From assembly GCA_019112785.1 (NCBI GenBank), contig DXIQ01000102.1:1-64000 (forward strand): a stretch of 64,000 nt of DNA, given 5' to 3'. The stretch comes from Candidatus Blautia stercorigallinarum. GTDB lineage: Bacteria; Bacillota; Clostridia; Lachnospirales; Lachnospiraceae. The number at the start of each line of letters is the position of its first letter. Position 1 is the stretch's first letter. Made by a program: the position numbers and the translations under genes. The notes beneath the pieces are model-generated. The model had not been told where the DNA came from. It ran no database searches and saw nothing but the letters and a program-made list of their open reading frames with translations. Shown in pieces: positions 26,059 through 34,458 of this stretch.

Positions 26059-26121
26059 TTTTATTCCCGCGGGCAACGAGCCAAGCGGACATGCTGGCAT
26101 GTCCATTTGGCAACTGCCGCG
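26059..26121. repeat. nested palindromic element, copy 1
   Basis: The element starts TTTTATTCCCGCGGGCAAC and ends AACTGCCGCG. Inside, GCCAAGCGGACATGC (26080-26094) pairs with GCATGTCCATTTGGC (26097-26111) with two G-T pairs. The outer edges (GCGGGCA and TGCCGC) pair around it. A second element with the same edges lies at 34459. Confidence 0.65.
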
Positions 26122-26124
26122 AGG

Positions 26125-26160
26125 GTCAAATACCCCGATGCTTTCATCGGGGTATTTGAC
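26125..26160. repeat. perfect 16-bp hairpin
   Basis: GTCAAATACCCCGATG (26125-26140) and its exact inverse (26145-26160) are separated by CTTT. There is no T-run on either side, so it is not an ordinary terminator. It directly follows the nested palindrome. Confidence 0.7.
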
Positions 26161-26198
26161 TTAGGTCGGTCTGTTGCCTGCCTCCCATATTTCTTTTT

Positions 26199-26241
26199 CA
26201 GATCCTGCTTTTAGAATTGTTAAGGATTCATTCAGGATCTG
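26199..26241. repeat. 9-bp inverted repeat in the lipoprotein leader
   Basis: CAGATCCTG (26199-26207) is mirrored exactly at 26233-26241. It lies 74 bases before the lipoprotein start and could fold in the 5' leader of the aminoacyl cluster. Its role is unknown. Confidence 0.35.
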
Positions 26242-26314
26242 TTTAGATTTCCCTGTCACAATAGGCTCATCAAAGAAAACATCTTTGAAATACATAAGAA
26301 AAGGAGCTAAAAAA

Positions 26315-26845
26315 ATGGCAGCTGGAAAAACAGGAAAAGGAATTGTAAAAAAAGGTATGATATTTTGCGTGGCAGGAGTGATGGCTCTGGGAATGATCGC
26401 CTGCACGGGAGGAAAGAGCGGAGGAGCCCAGGAGACTCAGCCAAAGAGTAAAACAGAATCCACACAGACTCAGGAGAAAAAAGAGGATAAAGATCAAAAG
26501 AACCAGAAGACACAGGAGGACAAAAACAAACAGGATCAGAATGTGAATGGAAATCAGGAAAATGCAGAAAACAATACCCAGGAATCCAAGCAGACAGGAG
26601 GAACCGGAGAAGGGGAAAATACAGGGGAAAACACAGGCGAAAATACAAAGGACAGTACAAAAGACAGTGAGAAAGACAGTAAGACTGTGAAAAAAGAGTC
26701 TAAAACCAAAAAGAGCAAAACTTCTGCAAACGCAAAAAAGAGTACCCAAAAGAAAGGAACAGGTAAAAAAACACAGAAATCTAATAAGAGTAAAGGAAAA
26801 AACAACACAGTAAGAAAGAATTCTTCAAAGAAAACTTTCATGTAG
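26315..26845 (+). CDS. Lys/Asn/Gln/Ser/Thr-rich lipoprotein
   Basis: The 176-residue product starts MAAGKTGKGIVKKGM, has a hydrophobic core and the lipobox LGMIAC, so it is a predicted lipoprotein. The mature part is entirely low complexity. It begins with Gln/Lys/Asp/Asn-rich sequence, then GENTGENTGENT and KDSTKDSEKDSK repeats, and ends in a strongly basic Lys/Ser/Thr tail (SNKSKGKNNTVRKNSSKK). AAGGAG precedes the ATG at 26315. The DltA-like gene begins nine bases after its stop, so the two are co-transcribed. It resembles no enzyme. Its basic tail suggests binding to teichoic acids or serving as a surface acceptor, which is inference. Confidence 0.75.
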   Translation: MAAGKTGKGIVKKGMIFCVAGVMALGMIACTGGKSGGAQETQPKSKTESTQTQEKKEDKDQKNQKTQEDKNKQDQNVNGNQENAENNTQESKQTGGTGEGENTGENTGENTKDSTKDSEKDSKTVKKESKTKKSKTSANAKKSTQKKGTGKKTQKSNKSKGKNNTVRKNSSKKTFM

Positions 26846-26854
26846 GTGTCTGAG

Positions 26855-28369
26855 ATGAACAATATATTGGAGTATTTAGAAAGGACTGCGGAAAAGTATC
26901 CCGGCAGGATAGCAGTGGAAGATGATAAGGAGGCCCTTACCTGGAAGGAACTGGCAGATCTGTCCAGGAGGATCGGAACTGCCGCAGGGAAAAGGATCGC
27001 CTCTGGAGATCCGGTAGTGATCCTGGCGCCGAAAGGTCCCCTGACACTGGCGGCTATGTTTGGCGCTGTCTATGGAGGCGGATTCTATGTGAACGGGGAA
27101 CCGGCACTTCCGCCCCGGAGGCTGAAAGAAATTTTTCGTGTACTCCGGCCAAAGCTGGTCCTGATCCGGCCGGAGGAAATTCCTCTTATCCGGCAGGCCG
27201 GCTACACAGGAGACTACTGTCTGCTCCATGAGGCGGCAGGAGAGGAGCCGGATCTGGAACTGCTGGAAAGACGGCGGAAAGACAGCTGCAGCGAAGACAT
27301 CCTTTATGGGATCTTTACTTCCGGTTCCACAGGAACTCCCAAGGGAATTACAGTAAGCCACCGGGCTGTTATAGATTTTATCACTCATTTTACAGAGATA
27401 TTTGGGATTGATGAAAAAGACCGGATCGGAAACCAGGCCCCTTTTGATTTTGATGTGTCTGTAAAGGATATTTATTCTGCTGTAATGACAGGAGCGGCTC
27501 TGGTGCTGATCCCCAGGCAGTTGTTTTCTGTTCCGGCGGCTCTTTTAGACTATCTATGTGAGAAAAAGGCTACAGTGCTGATCTGGGCAGTATCGGCCCT
27601 GACCATGATATCTTCTCTGGGGGGATTTAAGTACAGGATCCCCTCAGATGTGAGAAAAGTTATGTTCAGCGGCGAGGTTATGCCGGCAAATCAGCTGGCC
27701 TGCTGGCAGGAGGCCCTGCCGGAAGCAGAGTTTGTGAATCTTTACGGCCCTACAGAGATCACCTGTAACTGTACCTATTATCCGGTGCAGAAAGTCCCCG
27801 GAGAGGGAGAGAAACTTCCTATAGGAAAGGCCTTTCCCGGACGACGGGTTTTCCTCTTGAATGAGGAAGGCGGGGAAATAAGGGAACCGGAGCAGGCCGG
27901 TGAGATCTGCGTGGCAGGAGAATCCCTTTCTCTAGGATATTATCATGATCCGGCAGAGACTGAGAAAAGCTTTCAGGAGAGGATTTTCCCGGATGGAAGA
28001 AAGGAACGATACTACAGGACCGGGGATCTGGGATTCCTGGGAAAAGACGGAAACCTGTATTTTTCAGGGAGAAAAGATTTTCAGATCAAATTTAACGGAC
28101 ACCGGATAGAGCTGGAAGAAATTGAAAGGCTCCTGGATCAGATGCAGGGAATAGAAAAAAGCTGCTGTGTCACAGACCATAGAAAAACCTGTCTGGCGGC
28201 CTTTTATATGGGAAAAGTAATGCCGGGAGAGATCCGTCTTTGGCTGAAGAAGCGACTTCCAGGTTATATGGTGCCCCGAAAGATCTTTCAGACAGAAAAG
28301 CTCCCCCTTACGAAAAACGGAAAGACTGACCGGAAAGCATTGCAGAAGAGACTGGAGGACAGAAGATGA
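26855..28369 (+). CDS. DltA-like amino acid adenylation enzyme
   Basis: The 504-residue protein is a complete stand-alone adenylation enzyme: TSGSTGTPKGITVSH (P-loop-like A3), FDFDVSVKDIYS (A4), NLYGPTEITC (A5), YYRTGDLGFLG (A7), GRKDFQIKFNGHRIELEEIE (A8) and LTKNGKTDRKAL with the A10 lysine. It would activate an amino acid as adenylate and load the carrier protein encoded at 29540. The overall pattern is closest to DltA, but the DltA segment FCGEVLP reads FSGEVMP here: Ser272 replaces the Cys that contacts D-alanine's methyl group in Bacillus DltA. The substrate may therefore differ. The start could also be GTG 26846. It overlaps the decarboxylase gene by four bases. Confidence 0.85.
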   Translation: MNNILEYLERTAEKYPGRIAVEDDKEALTWKELADLSRRIGTAAGKRIASGDPVVILAPKGPLTLAAMFGAVYGGGFYVNGEPALPPRRLKEIFRVLRPKLVLIRPEEIPLIRQAGYTGDYCLLHEAAGEEPDLELLERRRKDSCSEDILYGIFTSGSTGTPKGITVSHRAVIDFITHFTEIFGIDEKDRIGNQAPFDFDVSVKDIYSAVMTGAALVLIPRQLFSVPAALLDYLCEKKATVLIWAVSALTMISSLGGFKYRIPSDVRKVMFSGEVMPANQLACWQEALPEAEFVNLYGPTEITCNCTYYPVQKVPGEGEKLPIGKAFPGRRVFLLNEEGGEIREPEQAGEICVAGESLSLGYYHDPAETEKSFQERIFPDGRKERYYRTGDLGFLGKDGNLYFSGRKDFQIKFNGHRIELEEIERLLDQMQGIEKSCCVTDHRKTCLAAFYMGKVMPGEIRLWLKKRLPGYMVPRKIFQTEKLPLTKNGKTDRKALQKRLEDRR

Positions 28370-29568
28370 CCAAAGAAGAGATACTGATCCGGGGCGCAGA
28401 AAAATACGGGACGCCTCTGTATATTTTTGATACAGACCAGGCGGCAGAGCAGGTAAAGAGTTTCAGAAAAATCCTGGGAGAGAAGGCTGGATTGTGCTAT
28501 GCCATGAAGGCAAATCCCTTCCTGGTGAAACAGATGGCAGGTCTGACAGACCGGATCGAGGTGTGCTCCATGGGAGAGTTTTATATCTGCCGGGAGATGG
28601 GGATACCAGGGGAGAAACTTTTTATCTCCGGAGTGGTGAAGAAAAAAGAAGATATCTGGAAGATCCTGGATCATTACCAGGGAAAAAGTCCCTGCAATGT
28701 AGAATCCCTCAGTCAGTTTTCCGCTATGGCGCAGTGGAGCGAGGAGAACAAAAAGCCGGTTTCTCTTTATCTCAGGCTTGCGGGGGACAGTCAGTTCGGC
28801 ATGGAGGAAAAAGCCATACGCAAGCTTATCAGAAACAGAGATGTCTGGCCTTATGTGAAGATCCGCGGGATCCATTATTTTTCCGGAACTTTGAAAAAGC
28901 CCGGGAAGATGGAAAAGGAACTGGAATTCCTGGACCGTTTTCTGGGAGAGCTGGAAGAAGACTGTGGCTTTTTCGTAGAGGAACTGGAATATGGGCCGGG
29001 GCTTTCTGTATCCTATTTTCAGGGACAGGAGAACCGGACTTTAGAGGATCTTAGAATGCTTTCCCAGGCTATTGGCAAGATGCAGTGGAAGGGCAGGGCA
29101 GTCCTGGAAATGGGAAGGGCCTTTGCCGCATCCTGCGGAACCTATCTTACCAGAGTAGAAGATCTGAAGAAAAATAACGGGAAGAATATCTGTCTTACAG
29201 ACGGGGGGATCCATCAGCTTCACTATGACGGACAGATCAGAGGAATGTACCATCCCGAGATCCGGGTCCTGCCGGAAGTTCCGGGAAAAGAAAAGGAATG
29301 GAACATATACGGATCTCTGTGTACGGTTCATGATCTGCTTATCCAGAAGATTCCCTTAAAGGGAGTGAAAAGAGGCAGTATCCTTGCCTTTATGAATACC
29401 GGGGCCTATTCCCATATGGAGGGTATGGCCCTGTTTCTCAGCCATGAACTGCCGGCGGCAGTATTTTACAGCAGAGAAAAAGGATGGAAGCTGGTCCGCC
29501 GGGAACAGCAGACTTATATATGGAATATGGAGGATGATAATGGAAAAATTAATTGCTATTCTGAATGA
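28366..29568 (+). CDS. fold-type III PLP decarboxylase (LysA/BtrK/exosortase-associated type)
   Basis: The 400-residue protein has the PLP lysine in YAMKANP (Lys48), the barrel motifs VCSMGEFYIC, NVESLSQF and SQFGM, the GIHYFSGT loop, and the C-terminal catalytic-cysteine segment YGSLCTVHDLL. The Cys motif GxLCTxxDLL points to a decarboxylase rather than an alanine racemase. Close architectural relatives are diaminopimelate decarboxylase, the exosortase-A-associated decarboxylase found with an acyl ligase and a carrier protein, and BtrK, which decarboxylates glutamate while bound to a carrier in butirosin synthesis. It is coupled to the adenylation gene by ATGA and to the carrier gene by overlap, so it probably acts on the activated or loaded amino acid, or supplies its product. 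Confidence 0.85.
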   Translation: MTKEEILIRGAEKYGTPLYIFDTDQAAEQVKSFRKILGEKAGLCYAMKANPFLVKQMAGLTDRIEVCSMGEFYICREMGIPGEKLFISGVVKKKEDIWKILDHYQGKSPCNVESLSQFSAMAQWSEENKKPVSLYLRLAGDSQFGMEEKAIRKLIRNRDVWPYVKIRGIHYFSGTLKKPGKMEKELEFLDRFLGELEEDCGFFVEELEYGPGLSVSYFQGQENRTLEDLRMLSQAIGKMQWKGRAVLEMGRAFAASCGTYLTRVEDLKKNNGKNICLTDGGIHQLHYDGQIRGMYHPEIRVLPEVPGKEKEWNIYGSLCTVHDLLIQKIPLKGVKRGSILAFMNTGAYSHMEGMALFLSHELPAAVFYSREKGWKLVRREQQTYIWNMEDDNGKINCYSE

Positions 29569-29767
29569 TATTGACGACAGTATCCAATGGGAAAAAGAGC
29601 AGGGACTGATCGACAGGAGGCTTCTGGATTCATTTGGAGTGATCTCACTGGTTTCTGAACTGGAGGACTGCTATTCCATAGAGATCGAGGCAGGAGAAAT
29701 GGTACCGGAAAACTTTAATTCTGTGGAAGCTATCTATACAATGGTACAGAGACTGCAGGAGAAATAG
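29540..29767 (+). CDS. acyl/aminoacyl carrier protein (DltC-like)
   Basis: The 75-residue protein has the carrier-protein fold pattern with the phosphopantetheine serine at Ser31 in RRLLDSFGVISLVSELED, and an acidic helix II-III. ATG 29540 follows GGAGG by six bases and lies inside the end of the decarboxylase gene. The serine would receive a phosphopantetheine arm and carry the aminoacyl thioester made by the adenylation enzyme. The MBOAT gene begins two bases after its stop, as dltC and dltB are adjacent in classical dlt operons. Confidence 0.88.
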   Translation: MEKLIAILNDIDDSIQWEKEQGLIDRRLLDSFGVISLVSELEDCYSIEIEAGEMVPENFNSVEAIYTMVQRLQEK

Positions 29768-29769
29768 AG

Positions 29770-31404
29770 ATGTCATACCATGATCCGGTGTATTTATTTT
29801 TGTTTCTGCCGGCAGTGCTGCTGGCATATCAGCTGACCCCCAGAAAGAAAAGATGGCTGCTGCTTTTACTGGCAGGATATCTTTTTTTCTGGACCATCAG
29901 CGGAAAGCTGGTGCTGTACCTTATAGGGACCACCTTGTTTACCCATTATATCGGCCTGTGGCTGGAACTGTTAAAAAAGAGCTGTGCTGAGCGGCTGGAA
30001 AGGGAAAGAAGCCAGGATAGGAACAGCAATAAAAACAGTGAAAAAAATCGTCTGAAGGTGGGAGAAAAGGCAGTCCGGGAAGAATACAGAAAAAAAGAAA
30101 GGCTGGTACTGGCGCTGGGAGTCTTTGTACTGCTGGGAGTGCTGGGCTGTCTGAAATATTATAATTTCTTTGCCAGGAATGCCAACCTGCTTTTGGAACA
30201 GGCCGGGCAGGGAAGTATTTTTGAGATCAAAAATCTTCTCCTTCCTATAGGGATCTCTTTCTATACACTGCAGGCCATCGGCTACATGGCAGATGTATAC
30301 TGGGAAAAGATCCCGGTCCAGAGACATCTTGGGAAACTGGCTCTGTTTCTGGGATTTTTCCCCCAGATCATGGAAGGCCCCATCAGTATGTACGGACAGA
30401 CCGGTGAAGCTCTGTGGAAGGGCGAGGATCTCAAGGGAGAGGATCTGTCTGCAGGGAGCAGCAGGATCCTGTGGGGACTGTTTAAAAAGATGATCGTTGC
30501 TGACCGGCTTTATGTGCTGGTGAAGGCGGTCTTTGAACATTATCAGGACTACAGCGGGAGCATTGTGGTTTTTGCCGCCATTGCTTATACCCTTCAATTA
30601 TATATGGAATTTTCCGGGTGTATGGATATTGTCATAGGAAGCGGCCGGCTTTTCGGCGTAAGGCTTCCGGAAAACTTCTGCCGTCCATTTGCTTCCAGAA
30701 ACGCAGCGGAATTCTGGAGACGGTGGCATATCACTCTGGGCGCATGGCTGAAGACTTATGTGTTTTATCCGGTATCCGTATCCCAGATGGTAAAGAAATG
30801 GAACCGGTTTGGAAAAAAACATCTGGGGAAATATCTTACCCGGCTGGGGGCTACAGCGATGTGCCTCTTTCCTGTATGGCTCTGTAATGGCCTGTGGCAT
30901 GGACCCAGCTGGCACTACATATTTTACGGGATGTACTACTTTGTTATACTGCTGGCCGGCGCAGCCTTAGAACCGGTACGTGCCGGGGTGATCCGGTTCT
31001 TCCATATAAATGAGAGGGCTCTGTACTGGAAGATCCCCTGTATCCTGAAGACCTGGGTGATCATTTTTACAGGAGAGCTTTTCTTCCGGGCAAACGGCCT
31101 GAAAGCGGGAATGACCATGTTTTTCAGTATCTTCCGGGACTTCAGGCTTTCTGTCCTGTGGGATGGGACTCTCCTGGATTTCAGCCTGGACAAAGGGGAT
31201 TATCTGGTGATCTTTGCCGGGCTTCTTTTGACGGCAGGGATAGGAATCATAAAAGAAAGGAATCTGCTGAAGGGAAAGGGCCTTCAGGATATGCGCACAC
31301 CTTTTCGGTGGGCGTTATATTACGGCCTGATCCTGTCGGTCCTCATATTCGGAGCTTATGGGATCGGCTATCAGCAGGTGGATCTGATCTATGCGGGATT
31401 TTAA
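29770..31404 (+). CDS. MBOAT O-acyltransferase (DltB/AlgI-like)
   Basis: The 544-residue protein has about eleven membrane segments and the MBOAT core: LPIGISFYTLQAIGYMADVY, FFPQIMEGPI, RRWHITLGAWLKTYVFYPV and the invariant histidine in NGLWHGPSWHYIFYG (His377). MBOAT proteins such as DltB move an acyl or aminoacyl group from a cytoplasmic carrier to an acceptor outside the membrane. A highly charged 50-residue insertion (about 65-115, ERSQDRNSNKNSEKNR) lies between early helices, where DltB has none that I know of. It overlaps the SGNH gene by 14 bases. Confidence 0.88.
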   Translation: MSYHDPVYLFLFLPAVLLAYQLTPRKKRWLLLLLAGYLFFWTISGKLVLYLIGTTLFTHYIGLWLELLKKSCAERLERERSQDRNSNKNSEKNRLKVGEKAVREEYRKKERLVLALGVFVLLGVLGCLKYYNFFARNANLLLEQAGQGSIFEIKNLLLPIGISFYTLQAIGYMADVYWEKIPVQRHLGKLALFLGFFPQIMEGPISMYGQTGEALWKGEDLKGEDLSAGSSRILWGLFKKMIVADRLYVLVKAVFEHYQDYSGSIVVFAAIAYTLQLYMEFSGCMDIVIGSGRLFGVRLPENFCRPFASRNAAEFWRRWHITLGAWLKTYVFYPVSVSQMVKKWNRFGKKHLGKYLTRLGATAMCLFPVWLCNGLWHGPSWHYIFYGMYYFVILLAGAALEPVRAGVIRFFHINERALYWKIPCILKTWVIIFTGELFFRANGLKAGMTMFFSIFRDFRLSVLWDGTLLDFSLDKGDYLVIFAGLLLTAGIGIIKERNLLKGKGLQDMRTPFRWALYYGLILSVLIFGAYGIGYQQVDLIYAGF

Positions 31405-32437
31405 GAAAAATACAGGAAAATGGGGAAGAACCCTGCTGTTCTTTCTGATCCTGGCCGTTCTTCTTGGAGGGATATCCCGGAAGATAACAAAGACGGCGGA
31501 GGATCAGGAAAAATGGGTCCATTACCGGAATAAAAGCGCCCTTCTCCTCGGAAAAGAACAGAAGAATACTATAGATGTGCTGATCCTGGGAGACAGCCTC
31601 AGCTATACTTCCTTTTCCCCCTTGCAGATGTGGAATGAATACGGGATCTCTGCTTTTGTAGGGGGACAGTCAGGACAGAATATCCAGGAAAGTTATTATA
31701 TGCTGAAGAAAGCTTTTAAAAATCAGAAGCCCCGGCTGGTGATCCTGGAGACCAATGTACTCTTCCGGCCCCAGAAGGGAGCTTCGGGTCTTACCATGAC
31801 CCTGGCTGCGGCGGGCAGCTACTATTTTCCTGTGTTTACTTATCATGATATCTGGAAATCTATTCTTACCGGAAAAGAGTATCCTGAGGAAAACTATAAA
31901 GGCTTCCAGTTCCGGGAGGTGACAAATCCGTACCGGGGCGGAGCATATATGAAAGAAACTGCGGCCAAAGAAAAGATCAGTGGGACTGTGGAGGAATATC
32001 TGGAAAAGATCCGGTCTTTGTGCCGGAAAAATCAGGCAGAGCTGGTCCTGGTAAGCACCCCTTCCCCCCTGAATTATAATTACAGGAAATATAATACCCT
32101 GAAAGCATATGCTGAGCAAAGGGAAATCCCATATGAAGATATGAACCTGAAAACCCAAGAGCTGGGCATAGACTGGGAAAAGGACAGCCTGGACGGAGGA
32201 GATCATCTGAATCTGTCAGGAGCCTGGAAGGTCACCCGATTTACCGGAAAGTATCTCCATGAAAATTTTTCCCTTCCGGACAGGCGGGAGGATGAGAATT
32301 ATGCTCTCTGGATGGAGGAAGGAGAAAAATATGGGGAAAAGGCTAAAGAAAAATTGGAAGCTATGTGGAAAGATGATAAGATAACAGGAGAAGAGGTGGA
32401 AAACCGAAGGGAAAGGAGTTTACCGGTTTATGAATAA
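31391..32437 (+). CDS. membrane-anchored SGNH protein (DltD-like)
   Basis: The 348-residue protein has one N-terminal membrane anchor (about residues 13-30) and an extracellular SGNH/GDSL-hydrolase-like domain. The Ser block is LILGDSLSYTSFS (Ser69), the Gly block GGQSGQNI, and the Asp-His dyad is DGGDHLNLSGAWK (Asp271, His272). DltD has the same topology and dyad and is needed for final D-alanine transfer. It sits between the MBOAT and the regulator genes, overlapping both. I infer that it takes the aminoacyl group onto the final acceptor. It is shorter than DltD (about 390-420 residues) and clearly divergent. Confidence 0.82.
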   Translation: MRDFKKNTGKWGRTLLFFLILAVLLGGISRKITKTAEDQEKWVHYRNKSALLLGKEQKNTIDVLILGDSLSYTSFSPLQMWNEYGISAFVGGQSGQNIQESYYMLKKAFKNQKPRLVILETNVLFRPQKGASGLTMTLAAAGSYYFPVFTYHDIWKSILTGKEYPEENYKGFQFREVTNPYRGGAYMKETAAKEKISGTVEEYLEKIRSLCRKNQAELVLVSTPSPLNYNYRKYNTLKAYAEQREIPYEDMNLKTQELGIDWEKDSLDGGDHLNLSGAWKVTRFTGKYLHENFSLPDRREDENYALWMEEGEKYGEKAKEKLEAMWKDDKITGEEVENRRERSLPVYE

Positions 32438-33146
32438 AGAGAAAGTTCTGATCGTAGAAGACGATAAAGATATCAGAGAAGGAGTCCGGATCCTGCTGGA
32501 AAGTGAGGGCTATATTGTCAAAGAGGCGGAAAACGGCAGACAGGGTCTGGAACTGCTGGATGAGGAGACAGATCTGGTGATCCTGGACATCATGATGCCG
32601 GGAATCTCCGGCCTGCGTACCTGCGAGGAGATCCGAAAGGTTTCCAATGTGCCGGTGCTGTTCCTTACGGCAAAAGCCCAGGAGTCGGATAAGCTCATCG
32701 GCCTTATGGCCGGAGGGGACGACTATCTGCCAAAACCTTTCTCTTACGCGGAGCTTCTGGGAAGAGTCAAAGCTCTTCTCCGCCGTTACAATATTTATAT
32801 GGGCCGGATAAAACCGGAAGATGAGAAAAAGGATTCCTGGCTGGAGAGCGGAGGACTGAGGATCCACAGAAAGTTTAATCAGGTCTTTGTCAGAGAAAAA
32901 GAGACCGACCTGTCAGAACTGGAATACCGGATCCTGCTTCTGATGATGGAACATCCAAAGAAGATATTTTCTGCCCAGAATCTCTATGAAAGCGTGTGGG
33001 AGGAACCCTATTTTTATTCCTGCAACAGCACTATCATGGTACATATCCGAAAACTGCGGGTAAAGATAGAAGAGGATCCGAAAAATCCAAGATATATAAA
33101 AACCGTATGGGGAAAGGGTTATAAGTTTGACACAGAGTATGAGTAA
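32430..33146 (+). CDS. OmpR/VanR-family response regulator
   Basis: The 238-residue protein has a receiver domain (VLIVEDDKDI; phospho-acceptor Asp53 in LVILDIMMPG; Lys in YLPKPFS) and a winged-helix output domain (LSELEYRILLLMMEHPKKIF, then VHIRKLRVKIEEDP and TVWGKGYKF). It overlaps the SGNH gene by eight bases and the kinase gene by eight, so it belongs to the same operon. It probably senses envelope state with its kinase and controls this cluster. Confidence 0.92.
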   Translation: MNKEKVLIVEDDKDIREGVRILLESEGYIVKEAENGRQGLELLDEETDLVILDIMMPGISGLRTCEEIRKVSNVPVLFLTAKAQESDKLIGLMAGGDDYLPKPFSYAELLGRVKALLRRYNIYMGRIKPEDEKKDSWLESGGLRIHRKFNQVFVREKETDLSELEYRILLLMMEHPKKIFSAQNLYESVWEEPYFYSCNSTIMVHIRKLRVKIEEDPKNPRYIKTVWGKGYKFDTEYE

Positions 33147-34443
33147 AAGAAATTCTATTTATTTTCAGCTTCTGCGGCAGCTGATCCTTTCGGCTGTGAT
33201 ATCTGCGGTGGTTTTTGCAGGACTGGACTTTGCCGTCAGCTATCTTATCGGCAGATATTTTGAAAATCCCTTTTATGTGGAACGTCAGAATGAAAAGTAT
33301 GCGGGAAAACTGCAGAAGTATGTGACCAGAGAAGGCCTGAGCACAAAAGACGGAGAAGCACTGAGCCGATGGGTGAAAAAGCAGAATATCCTGTATGTTC
33401 AGATTTATAAAGACAGTATCCTGGTGTTTGACTCTGCATATCCTGAGGAGGATATATGGGAGGAAGAGATCATGTCCAGAGATTATGAACTGGACTATCA
33501 CTCTCCGGTGGAATTTTCGGACGGCACAGGAGAAGTGCTCATTATGGGAAGCTATGCTTATCAGTATTATAATTACGCACTGGCGGGGGAACTGCTGCTG
33601 TGTTTTGGGCTGTTTCTGCTGCTGGTACTTTATGGGATCCGGCGGAAAATGGCCTATATCCTTCAGTTGAAAGACGAGATTGAGATCCTGGAAGGAGGCA
33701 GCCTGGATTATCCTATTACCGTAAAAGGAAAAGATGAACTGGCGGCCCTGGCTAAAGGGCTGGACAATATGAGAAAATCCTTTGCAGGACTGATCGACCA
33801 GGAGGGAAAGATGGTCCAGGAAAATCAGCGGATCATCACCGAGATGTCCCACGACCTGAGAACGCCGGTGACTTCTATCATCTTATATACGGAAATACTG
33901 AAAAAGGGAACCTATAAAGACCAGGAACAGCAGAGAGAATATATTGAAAAGATCGGTCAGAAGGCCCAGCGCATGAAGCAGCTGACGGACAACCTATTTG
34001 AATACTCTCTGATCTCAGGGGAGGGGAAAATGAAAATGGAGAAACCGGAGCTTTACGAGGTCCTGTTTTACGATCTTTTTTCTGAGACCTGCAGTTATCT
34101 GAAACAGAACGGATTTCAGGTCCGGTTCCAGGTGGAATGGCTGGGGAAAAAACTCCGGATCTCCACAGAGTATCTTCTGCGGATCATGGACAATATTACC
34201 TCCAACCTGGTGAAATATGCGGATCCCTCCCTTCCGGTGGTGATCTCTTCCGCCAAAGAAGGGCGTATGGCAGGATTTACTTTTGAAAACCATTCCAGGC
34301 CTTTAGAAGAGGATGTAGAGAGCAGGGGAATCGGTCTTCAGAGTATTAAGAACATGACCTCCCAGATGGGAGGAAGATGTGTGGAAGAGAGAATGGGAGA
34401 GCTTTTCCGGCTGACGATCCTCCTTCCTATCGTTGAAGATTGA
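33139..34443 (+). CDS. VanS-like sensor histidine kinase
   Basis: The 434-residue kinase has two membrane segments (about 12-35 and 145-165) around an extracellular domain of about 110 acidic residues, a HAMP region, the H-box MSHDLRTPVTSII (His238), the N-box IMDNITSNLVKYAD and the G-box SRGIGLQSIKNM. ATG 33139 is preferred to TTG 33127 because MSKRN directly precedes the first membrane segment. It is the last gene of the cluster. The signal is unknown; cell-wall damage or cationic peptides are usual for this class. Confidence 0.9.
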   Translation: MSKRNSIYFQLLRQLILSAVISAVVFAGLDFAVSYLIGRYFENPFYVERQNEKYAGKLQKYVTREGLSTKDGEALSRWVKKQNILYVQIYKDSILVFDSAYPEEDIWEEEIMSRDYELDYHSPVEFSDGTGEVLIMGSYAYQYYNYALAGELLLCFGLFLLLVLYGIRRKMAYILQLKDEIEILEGGSLDYPITVKGKDELAALAKGLDNMRKSFAGLIDQEGKMVQENQRIITEMSHDLRTPVTSIILYTEILKKGTYKDQEQQREYIEKIGQKAQRMKQLTDNLFEYSLISGEGKMKMEKPELYEVLFYDLFSETCSYLKQNGFQVRFQVEWLGKKLRISTEYLLRIMDNITSNLVKYADPSLPVVISSAKEGRMAGFTFENHSRPLEEDVESRGIGLQSIKNMTSQMGGRCVEERMGELFRLTILLPIVED

Positions 34444-34458
34444 ATTCGCTGACTACAG

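Noticed and set aside
26315-26845. Repeated GENT/KDS units as a possible CRISPR or DNA repeat
   Set aside because: The repeats are short, in frame and explained by low-complexity protein sequence; there are no spacers.
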